Assembly (NCBI RefSeq): GCF_900115295.1
Contig: NZ_FOVZ01000003.1
Span: 124,001 to 188,000 of the forward strand
From: Sphingomonas sp. OK281
GTDB lineage: Bacteria > Pseudomonadota > Alphaproteobacteria > Sphingomonadales > Sphingomonadaceae
Reading direction: 5' to 3'
Length of the DNA: 64,000 nucleotides
The notes beneath the pieces were generated by a model that ran no database searches, was not told the DNA's origin, and saw only the letters and a program-made list of their open reading frames with translations. Shown one piece after another: positions 57,361 to 64,000 of the stretch (its first letter is position 1; each line of letters begins with the position of its first letter). Both the position numbers and the translations under genes were made by a program.

Positions 57361-58356
57361 CTACCCCAGCGCCGTAACGATGTCGTCGAGCGACGCGTTG
57401 CGGATCCCACGCCGCTCGAACTCGTCGAGCATCGCGGTCCACCATGCATGAAAACGCTTCAGATCCGCCGCATCGCGAACGTAAGGCGTATGTCCCGGCG
57501 CCAGAGACGGCGAATGGAACGACAGGTTGAGCAACCTGAGCCCTTCGCCAGCCGCCACCGCAACCGCCTCCAGAGCATCGGCGATCGGCATGTCCTCGGG
57601 CGTCAGCGCAATCCGGGACAAGAGGCGCCCGCGAGCGAAAAGGCCCCGACCCTTAGGAATGCGTCCGAGCGCACGGTACAGATGTGCGCCCCCCCGCCGC
57701 ATACCGCCCGTAAAGACGGTCGTCAGCGGCAACTCGACGATGCCCTCCGAGCGATAGGCGCCCGCGTCGGCCATCGAGAAATCGGGGCCGCCGTCAGCGC
57801 TATAATCATAGCCGGGACGAACCGAACTATCGATCCGGTAACCAAGCGCAGCGAGCAGCGCGAAACTGTTGGGACCAATACCGTAGCGACCAGCGCGATA
57901 GGCACGCGGCGCTCTACCGAAGGCAGTCGTGATGACCCGCGTCAGCGTTTCGAGCTTGGCGGCTTCGGACGTACGCGGCAGGCTGCCCGGATAGGTCGAT
58001 CCTGCCGGCGCGCCGTCCGGGAACGGCGGATTGACCCAGGCGTGGAGCTGCGTCCCGATTTCCGATCGTCCGTCCTCGACAACGCGCGCGAGGATCGCGA
58101 CGGAGGCCGGATCGGTGGCGATCGGGTAATCGACCATGCAAGTCAGCCCGACGCCGCGATCGGCGAACCGGCGATGTGCGTCGGGGAAAGCCGCCATCGC
58201 GGTCGTCGCGCGGTTGCGACGATCGAGCGGCGCGGTCCAGTCGAATTCCTCCTCGACGTCGACGAAGACGGTGAAGCGGGTGCCGAAATCCTCGGGCCAG
58301 ACGATACGTTGCGCGTCGGTCGGGCGCGGGGGACGATACGCGCCGTCCGCGATCAC
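57361..58356 (-). CDS. Polysaccharide deacetylase-like protein (WalW type)
   Basis: 331 residues. FTVFVDVEEEFDWTAPLDRR holds the acidic metal-site region, EIGTQLHAWVNPPF the His, RAPRAYRAGRYGIGPNSFALLAALGYRIDSSVRP the later loop with catalytic-type Arg, and LNLSFHSPSLAPGHTPYV the terminal His. This matches WalW/NodB-like deacetylases without a signal peptide. GTG start overlaps the stop of the histidine kinase (GTGA). Probably cytoplasmic or acting on a lipid-linked sugar intermediate. Confidence 0.82.
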   Translation of the reverse strand: MIADGAYRPPRPTDAQRIVWPEDFGTRFTVFVDVEEEFDWTAPLDRRNRATTAMAAFPDAHRRFADRGVGLTCMVDYPIATDPASVAILARVVEDGRSEIGTQLHAWVNPPFPDGAPAGSTYPGSLPRTSEAAKLETLTRVITTAFGRAPRAYRAGRYGIGPNSFALLAALGYRIDSSVRPGYDYSADGGPDFSMADAGAYRSEGIVELPLTTVFTGGMRRGGAHLYRALGRIPKGRGLFARGRLLSRIALTPEDMPIADALEAVAVAAGEGLRLLNLSFHSPSLAPGHTPYVRDAADLKRFHAWWTAMLDEFERRGIRNASLDDIVTALG

Positions 58357-60218
58357 CGCTGGTCGTCGGCGACGCGCTCCACCTCGCCCGCATCGGCCGC
58401 AGGGAGCTGAAGAGTCAGGCGGTCCAGTCCGATCGTCAGCACGCCGCCCAGTTCGACCGCGAGGTTCTGCGCGAGCCGGAGCGCGAACCCGGTACCGAGC
58501 AGCGGCGCGCCATCGCCTTCCTGCTCGGCGTCGATGCTCAGCAGCACATCGGTCGCATAGGCGGCAAGCGCGGCGGGGCGGTCGAACGCGATCGTCACGG
58601 TGTCGGCGACCGGCCGGACGACGATCCCGAGATTCTCGCCGTTACGACCGGCCGAGACCAACGCGGCGAGCAGTCGGCCGACCAGCCGCTCGACGGCACG
58701 GTCGTCGCCGCGGATCTCGCAGTCGCCCGCCGGCATCGCGACGCTGAGCCGTGCCCCCCGCAGCGAGGCCAGCGGCTCGAGGTCGCGGGTTACGCGGTCG
58801 AGCAGTGGACGTACCGGCACGGTCGTCGGGCGCAGATCGAGCGCATGGCCCTCGATCCGCGCGGCGGTGTCGAGGTCGTCGATCGCGGAGAGCAGGTCGC
58901 CCGCCTGTGTGCGGATCGTGGTCGCGCGGTCGCGGTAGGTGGGCAATACGGGGCCGAGCAATTGCGTCTCGATCAGTTCCGCGAACCCGGCGATCGCGTT
59001 GGTCGGCGTGCGCAGTTCGTGGACCAGCTGGCGGAGCGAGTCGGACACGGGAGAGGACGCGCGAACCGGCTCGGTCGTCTCGTCGCGACGCGGTCGCCGC
59101 GCCATCCCGCGGAAACCGATGAACCGACCGGACGCGTGTTCGAATGCCGGCACGCCGGACAGCCGCCACGATCCGAACGCGTCGGACAGGCCACCGACTT
59201 CGAGCCGCGCGTCGTCGAACCGCGAACGGCGACGGAACGCGCCTGCCGCGACTCCGTCGAGATGCGCCTCGCCTTGTTGCGCGGCATAAGCGAGCGACAC
59301 GCCGACCAGCGCCGACCGGGCAACGCCGTCGACCATTCGGATGACGCCCTGCGCGTCGGTCTCGAAACGGAAACCCTCGATCTCCGCGGCCTTGGGCGTC
59401 GGCGTAGCGGCGTCGACGGTACGGTCGCGGTTGAACGCCTCGATCCGCGCGACGAGGTCGGAGATTTCGAACCGGTCGGCCGGGGCGGCGTCCATCGGTG
59501 CCAGGACCGGGGGCTCGCCGTTGGCGAGGGCCGCGTGGCGCAGCGCCTCGGCGACGAACGGCAGGCCGCGCGCCACCGCGCCGAGCGCCATGAACGGCGT
59601 TTCGCTGAGCGGTGCAGCGTAGAGCGACGGCTCGGGTGTCCTGACGCGTACGGGTTCCGGCGCCGCGACCATGGGGCGTTCGGGCGGCATCGGTTCGGGA
59701 ACGATCGCCCCCACCTCGACCACGTCCGCCTCTACCAGGTCCACCTCGACCGGCGCATCGGGTCGCGGCAGCACGAAGTCGGTCGGTCCGAAGCTCTGCA
59801 ACCCGCGCTGAACCTCGGCCGGAAGATCGCGGCGATGGCGCAGCACCGAGCGGCTCGGCGGGGTCAGCCGCGGCAACAGCGCGAGCCATTCGTCGGGGCC
59901 GAGCGTCGCGGTGCGCAGCACCGGCGCGGCGATCGCGAGGACGTCTTCCGCGAAAAAGGCGACCAGTTTCGCATCCGGCTTGGCAAAGGCGAGCGCGCGC
60001 GCACTCGCGGCGCGAACCTCGACCGGCACCGCCTGGCGCAGCAGCCGCAACCGTGCGATCGCCGGCTCGTCGACCACGGCGCGACCGCGTCCCATCAGGT
60101 CGACCAGCTGCCGCCATGCCGATTGCGCACCGAAACCGGTGGCCATGTCGGCGGCAAGGATCGTCTTCAGGCTATCGTCGAACCGCACATCGTTCCCCGG
60201 CTTCAGCGGGCCTAGCAC
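58353..60218 (-). CDS. Soluble sensor histidine kinase
   Basis: 621 residues without membrane helices. A long alpha-helical N-terminal region (1-270) is followed by a PAS-like segment (about 270-380, with RMVDGVARSALVGVSLAYAA), a HisKA dimerisation domain with the phospho-acceptor in LVHELRTPTNAIAGFAELI, and a HATPase-like C-terminus whose N-box (VERLVGRLLAALVSAGR) and G-box look weak, so ATP binding may be altered. GTG 60218 has GGAGAG upstream. The coupled deacetylase gene downstream is an odd partner. No response regulator is adjacent. Confidence 0.85.
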   Translation of the reverse strand: MLGPLKPGNDVRFDDSLKTILAADMATGFGAQSAWRQLVDLMGRGRAVVDEPAIARLRLLRQAVPVEVRAASARALAFAKPDAKLVAFFAEDVLAIAAPVLRTATLGPDEWLALLPRLTPPSRSVLRHRRDLPAEVQRGLQSFGPTDFVLPRPDAPVEVDLVEADVVEVGAIVPEPMPPERPMVAAPEPVRVRTPEPSLYAAPLSETPFMALGAVARGLPFVAEALRHAALANGEPPVLAPMDAAPADRFEISDLVARIEAFNRDRTVDAATPTPKAAEIEGFRFETDAQGVIRMVDGVARSALVGVSLAYAAQQGEAHLDGVAAGAFRRRSRFDDARLEVGGLSDAFGSWRLSGVPAFEHASGRFIGFRGMARRPRRDETTEPVRASSPVSDSLRQLVHELRTPTNAIAGFAELIETQLLGPVLPTYRDRATTIRTQAGDLLSAIDDLDTAARIEGHALDLRPTTVPVRPLLDRVTRDLEPLASLRGARLSVAMPAGDCEIRGDDRAVERLVGRLLAALVSAGRNGENLGIVVRPVADTVTIAFDRPAALAAYATDVLLSIDAEQEGDGAPLLGTGFALRLAQNLAVELGGVLTIGLDRLTLQLPAADAGEVERVADDQR

Positions 60219-60383
60219 GCTCTCCGTACTGATTCCTTAACGCCGCGGACTCATCGAAGGAACAGGGCATTTTCCGGCACGGCAATGTTCGTCGCATAGT
60301 GGGACAATTGCGTTTCGCCGCAACAATCTTATCGCTATGGGGAATGAATCGCTTGGTTTGATGCCTATCGGGAGTTGCGTGAC

Positions 60384-60851
60384 ATGAGTTTTGACCGGAT
60401 CGATCGCCAGATCCTGTCGCTGTTGCAGGCCGACGGTCGGATGACCAATGTCGACCTGGCCGACCAGGTAGGACTTACCGCCCCCCCATGCCTCCGCCGC
60501 GTCCGCGCGCTCGAGGAAGCGGGTGCCATTCGCGGCTATCACGCCGATCTCGACGCGAGCCGGCTGGGCTTCCCGATCACGGTGTTCGCGATGGTATCGC
60601 TGCGCAGCCAGGCCGAGCACGACCTCGCCGCGTTCGAGCATCACATCGCCGACATTCCCGAGATCCGCGAGTGCCACATGCTCAACGGCGAGATCGACTT
60701 CATCCTCAAGATCGTCGCGGCGGACCTGAAGAGCTTCCAGGAAATCCTCACGACGCATCTGACCCCGGCGCCGAACGTGGCGAGCGTGAAGACATCGCTG
60801 ACGATCCGGACGGCCAAGGCGCTGTCTGGGATCCCGGTAGTGGTGGAATAA
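60384..60851 (+). CDS. Lrp/AsnC-family transcriptional regulator
   Basis: 155 residues. Helix-turn-helix DRIDRQILSLLQADGRMTNVDLADQVGLTAPPCLRRVRALEEAGAIRG, then the RAM ligand domain (GFPITVFAMVSL; ECHMLNGEIDFILKIVAADL). Ligand is probably an amino acid; no amino-acid gene is directly linked. ATG 60384 begins the family sequence; a GGGAG lies ten bases before it. Confidence 0.94.
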   Translation: MSFDRIDRQILSLLQADGRMTNVDLADQVGLTAPPCLRRVRALEEAGAIRGYHADLDASRLGFPITVFAMVSLRSQAEHDLAAFEHHIADIPEIRECHMLNGEIDFILKIVAADLKSFQEILTTHLTPAPNVASVKTSLTIRTAKALSGIPVVVE

Positions 60852-60866
60852 GCTTCTGACCTTGCG

Positions 60867-60974
60867 CCCCTCCCTGGAAGGGAGGGGTTGGGGGTGGGTC
60901 GGGTTCCGCCGGGTTCGGACCGTGGAGACACGAGCCGGCCTACCCACCCCCTACCCCTCCCTTCCAGGGAGGGG
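60867..60974. repeat. Palindromic intergenic repeat, family R1 (copy g)
   Basis: CCCCTCCCTGGAAGGGAGGG hairpin, TTGGGGGTGGGTCGG arm and inverted right end; fills the gap between the convergent Lrp and periplasmic-protein genes. Confidence 0.92.
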
Positions 60975-61047
60975 CGCTTCTCGAGCCCACAAACGAAAAC
61001 GGGGCGGCATTCCTGCCGCCCCGCTTCCCGAATCAGAACGCCTAAGC

Positions 61048-62340
61048 TTACGCAGCCGGAGCGGCGGCCCAAGTCGTCCACAGACCGGCGACGTCGGCCT
61101 TGGGCGAACCCTTGACCGCGGCGAACGCGGTTGCGGCGCCGGCCTTGTCACCCGAGCGCGCGAGCGCGATGCCCATGTGCAGGTTGACGTCGTCGGCATC
61201 GACCCCGCCCTTCTGCAACGCGACGCGGTACAGTTCGACCGCCTTCGCGTAATTGTTCTGACCGAGATACGCGTCGGCCGTACCCGCGGCAAGCTTGCCG
61301 TTGGCCGCCGTCGTCGCGCGCTTCTCGAGTCCCGACAGCGGACCGTCGGCGGCGATGTTCTTGGTCGCGTCGGCCAGCAGGCCCTTTGCCATCGTGTTCG
61401 CGGCCGGGATCTTGCCCTGCGCCATGCCTTCCTTGATCACCGCCTGTGCCTCGCTCGGCAGGCCGCGACGGTTCACGCTATCCGCATATTGCAGATAGTC
61501 GGTCTGGTCGGCGAGCGCGTTGGTGGCACGCATCAGGCGGAACACGTCGATCTTCTGCGTCTCGTCGAGCGGGATCAGCGCATTCTGCTGGATACCCGAC
61601 AGGACCAGCACGTCGCGCCAGTTCTTCGCGGTCGGATAGGCGGTGACCCACTTCTTCAGCCATGCCATCGTGTCGGCATTGCGCTTGGCGGCATACGACT
61701 TGGCGACGGCGTACTTGTAATATTCTTCCGGAGCCTTCTGCCCGGCTGCGGTCATCTGCGCGATGCTGGCGTCGAGATCGGCGGTGGCACCGGCGACGTC
61801 GCCGCTGTCCATCTTGGCCTTGATGATCTGCAGCGGCAGGTTCGGATCATTGTAGCCGTACTCCTTCGCCTTGGCGAAATACTGGAGTGCGATCGGATAC
61901 TGCTTGCCGTTGAACGCGAGCGCACCGCGGCGATAGGCGTATTTGCCCCGATCGGCGGCAGGCGTCGCGGCATTGGCGATCAGCGCATCGAGCGGGCCGG
62001 CCAGCGTGGTCTCGTTGATCGGAGCGTTGGGATTCGCGGTCTGCGCGGCGACGAGCTTCTCGTTCTCGAGCTGATAGCGAAGCGCGGCGCCGATATACTT
62101 CTCGTAATCGGTCTTGGCGGCCGCATCGATCTGGTCGATCGCGGTCTGCGCACCGGCAAAGTCCTTGGCGGCAAGTGCGGTTTGCGCAGCGACGCCGGGC
62201 TTCTGAACTTCAGGGCTCAGCTTCATGGCAGGCGCGGCGTCGGTCTTCTTGTCCTTGGCGTAGGCGGGCGTGACAAGTGCCATGCTGCTCACGCCGGTGG
62301 CGAATGCCGCAACCAGTGCAAGCTTGGAAATGGTCTTCAT
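61048..62340 (-). CDS. Periplasmic helical-repeat protein, TPR-like
   Basis: 430 residues. Signal peptide MKTISKLALVAAFATGVSSMALVTPAYA. The mature protein is mostly helical with TPR-like units (AYRRGALAFNGKQYPIALQYFAKAKEYG; AYLGQNNYAKAVELYRVALQKGG; HMGIALARSGDKAGAATAFAAVKG). No catalytic motif. Codon use is strongly biased towards GC-ending optimal codons, as for a well-expressed protein (impression, not measured). Role unknown; TPR proteins of this kind often act as scaffolds in the periplasm. GGAGAG precedes ATG 62340. Confidence 0.8.
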   Translation of the reverse strand: MKTISKLALVAAFATGVSSMALVTPAYAKDKKTDAAPAMKLSPEVQKPGVAAQTALAAKDFAGAQTAIDQIDAAAKTDYEKYIGAALRYQLENEKLVAAQTANPNAPINETTLAGPLDALIANAATPAADRGKYAYRRGALAFNGKQYPIALQYFAKAKEYGYNDPNLPLQIIKAKMDSGDVAGATADLDASIAQMTAAGQKAPEEYYKYAVAKSYAAKRNADTMAWLKKWVTAYPTAKNWRDVLVLSGIQQNALIPLDETQKIDVFRLMRATNALADQTDYLQYADSVNRRGLPSEAQAVIKEGMAQGKIPAANTMAKGLLADATKNIAADGPLSGLEKRATTAANGKLAAGTADAYLGQNNYAKAVELYRVALQKGGVDADDVNLHMGIALARSGDKAGAATAFAAVKGSPKADVAGLWTTWAAAPAA

Positions 62341-62503
62341 GCGGAAACTCTCCCTCTGCGTCGGCCCGCTTACGTAAGTGGCGCGCCGCGACGCTATATG
62401 GTCCGTGGTGCATACGTTCAAGCAAGCGGTCCGGATCCCCTGCCTGCAAATTAGCGGGTGAACGTCGATTGAACGCGCTCCCCGCCACCGCTAGATCGCG
62501 ACG

Positions 62504-63253
62504 ATGATCGCTGTCCTATCGCCCGCCAAGACGCTCGATTACGAGAGCGCACTGCCCAAGCTCGACCCGACCGCACCGCGGTTTGCCGACGAGGCGAAGA
62601 CGCTAGCGCACGCCGCCGCGCACCTGACGCAGAAGAAGCTGTCGGAACTCATGCATATCTCGCCCGCGCTGGCGAAGCTGAACGCAGACCGGTTCCGCGA
62701 CTTCGACACGCTGCCCGAGCGGCCGGCGATGTTCGCGTTCGCGGGCGACGTGTATACCGGGCTGGAGGCGAAGACGCTCGACGAGGCGGCGGTCGATTAC
62801 GCGCAGGATCACGTGCGGATGCTGTCGGGGCTGTACGGCTTGCTCCGCCCGCTCGACCTGATGCGGCCCTACCGGCTGGAGATGGGCACGCGCTGGGCGC
62901 CGCGGAAGACGAAACTGACCGACTGGTGGGGAGACAGGATCGCCAAGCTGCTCGCCGACGATGTCGAGGCGGAGGGATCGGGCACGATCCTCAACCTCGC
63001 CAGCCAGGAATATTGGGCGGCAGCGGACGGCAAGCTGCCCAAGTCGATCCGCGTCGTGGCGATCGATTTCCGCGAAGGCGAAGCGCAGAAGTTCGTCAGC
63101 TTCCACGCGAAGAAGGCCCGCGGGATGGTCGCGCGGTGGCTGGTCGAGCACCGCGTCGACGACATCGAGGGGATCAAGGGATTCGACAGCGACGGCTATG
63201 CCTATGACGCGGCGGGCAGCAGCGACGCGCAGTTCCGGTTCGTACGCAAGTGA
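62504..63253 (+). CDS. yaaA: Peroxide stress protein YaaA
   Basis: 249 residues, the full length of the UPF0246 family. Begins AVLSPAKTLDYES and contains YTGLEAKTLDEAAVDYAQDHVRMLSGLYGLLRPLDLMRPYRLEMGT and INLASQEYW-like segments, all family signatures. In E. coli YaaA lowers free iron and DNA damage during peroxide stress. Its stop overlaps the GTG start of the SDR gene (GTGA). Confidence 0.95.
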   Translation: MIAVLSPAKTLDYESALPKLDPTAPRFADEAKTLAHAAAHLTQKKLSELMHISPALAKLNADRFRDFDTLPERPAMFAFAGDVYTGLEAKTLDEAAVDYAQDHVRMLSGLYGLLRPLDLMRPYRLEMGTRWAPRKTKLTDWWGDRIAKLLADDVEAEGSGTILNLASQEYWAAADGKLPKSIRVVAIDFREGEAQKFVSFHAKKARGMVARWLVEHRVDDIEGIKGFDSDGYAYDAAGSSDAQFRFVRK

Positions 63254-63936
63254 GCAGCGCGGTCGTCATCGGTGTGTCGGGCGGGATCGGCAAGGCGCTG
63301 GAAGAGGCGCTGATCGAGGAAGGGGCTTTCGACAAGGTCCATGGGTTCGCGCGGTCGGAGAGTGGCGATCGGCATCTCGACCTGGAGGACGAGGCTAGCA
63401 TTGCGGCGGCGGCTTCGCGCGTCGGGTCGCCGACGCTGGTGATCGTCGCGACGGGGTTGCTGCACGACGGCGACAAGGGCCCCGAGAAGGCGATGCGCGA
63501 ACTCGATCCGATGTGGATGGCGCGCAACTTCGCGATCAACGCGATAGGGCCGGCGCTGGTGGCGAAGCACTTCCTGCCGACGATGCCGAAAGCGGGGCGG
63601 ATCGTGTTCGCCGTGCTGTCGGCGCGGGTCGGCAGCATCGGCGACAACAGGCTCGGCGGCTGGTACGGCTATCGCGCGTCGAAGGCGGCGCTGAACCAGT
63701 TGGTGAAGACGATTTCGATCGAGGACAAACGGCGGAACTCGAGCGGGATCGTCGTCGGTCTGCATCCGGGGACGGTCGACACCGGCCTGTCGAAGCCGTT
63801 CCAGGGCAACGTCACCCCCGGCAACCTGTTCAAGCCGGACCGCGCGGCGGTGCAGTTGCTCGACGTCATCGACGGCCTGCGCGCACCGGACAGCGGCAAA
63901 CTGTTCGCCTGGGACGGCGTCGAGGTCACGCCCTAA
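63250..63936 (+). CDS. SDR-family oxidoreductase (CsgA/C-factor-like)
   Basis: 228 residues. Nucleotide-binding VIGVSGGIGKALEEALIE, ATGLLHD in the substrate loop, and the YxxxK in YGYRASKAALNQLVKT. LHPGTVDTGLSKPF is typical of the C-factor-like subgroup. Starts at GTG inside the yaaA stop codon, implying coupling. Substrate unknown. Confidence 0.9.
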   Translation: MSSAVVIGVSGGIGKALEEALIEEGAFDKVHGFARSESGDRHLDLEDEASIAAAASRVGSPTLVIVATGLLHDGDKGPEKAMRELDPMWMARNFAINAIGPALVAKHFLPTMPKAGRIVFAVLSARVGSIGDNRLGGWYGYRASKAALNQLVKTISIEDKRRNSSGIVVGLHPGTVDTGLSKPFQGNVTPGNLFKPDRAAVQLLDVIDGLRAPDSGKLFAWDGVEVTP

Positions 63937-63944
63937 CTTCTGCT

Positions 63945-64000
63945 CCCCTCCCTGGGAGGGAGGGGTTGGGGGTGGGTCGGCCGGTTGCAGACCACGACCG
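63945..64000. repeat. Palindromic intergenic repeat, family R1 (copy h, cut by window end)
   Basis: CCCCTCCCTGGGAGGGAGGG hairpin followed by TTGGGGGTGGGTCGG; only the left half is visible. Follows the SDR stop by nine bases. Confidence 0.85.

Overview
The window looks like chromosomal DNA of a Sphingomonas-type alphaproteobacterium (Sphingomonadaceae). This is inferred from high GC throughout, protein sequences typical of that group (split MetH, N-terminally extended S9, large TonB-dependent receptors, ArsR-methyltransferase regulator), and several families of GC-rich palindromic intergenic repeats. I see no phage, plasmid, insertion-sequence transposase, CRISPR array or rRNA operon. The window cuts metH at its left end and a palindromic repeat at its right end.

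Layout. 1-4741: methionine/one-carbon operon on the minus strand (ArsR-methyltransferase regulator of SahR type, metF, then cobalamin-dependent methionine synthase split into two genes), preceded by a perfect 22-bp palindrome. 4906-6536: two small lipoproteins and an aldo/keto reductase. 6684-14221: an ScfR-type regulator with a divergent 54-residue protein, a cation-efflux protein, secreted proteins of unknown role, 3-hydroxybutyrate dehydrogenase, a zinc metallopeptidase and small reductase-like proteins. 14313-19113: nadE, followed by a three-gene set (CDP-alcohol phosphatidyltransferase, inositol-3-phosphate synthase, nucleotidyltransferase) that reads as a CDP-inositol pathway. 19198-22076: ettA and a GAF histidine kinase. 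22180-29684: three exported peptidase-like enzymes, a tRNA with CAT anticodon (probably Ile2) and accessory proteins.

29692-33442: an EAL protein with degenerate receiver and GGDEF parts, moaA-nadK, tRNA-Asn. 33562-36590: a DUF3833 protein and a TonB receptor with an N-terminal STN domain. 36735-40963: a divergent envelope-glycan cluster (glycosyltransferase, deacetylase, membrane protein, DUF2141). 41113-50558: a carbohydrate-utilisation locus (GPH-type sugar transporter, GH3, LacI regulator with a 16-bp operator, TonB receptor, PF10091/GH144-like lipoprotein) whose most likely substrate is a beta-1,2-glucan. 50787-57055: dxs, a GNAT enzyme, zur-merC, heme A synthase, rplM-rpsI. 57361-63936: a translationally coupled kinase/deacetylase pair, an Lrp regulator, an abundant-looking periplasmic protein, yaaA and an SDR.

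The repeats are the main non-gene structure. Thirteen palindromic elements of four families fall in gaps between genes. Seven sit at convergent gene ends, which suggests a role in 3'-end formation, but two interrupt the met operon and one is a 67-bp perfect palindrome between divergent genes. Functions are assigned from remembered family motifs; no database search was possible.
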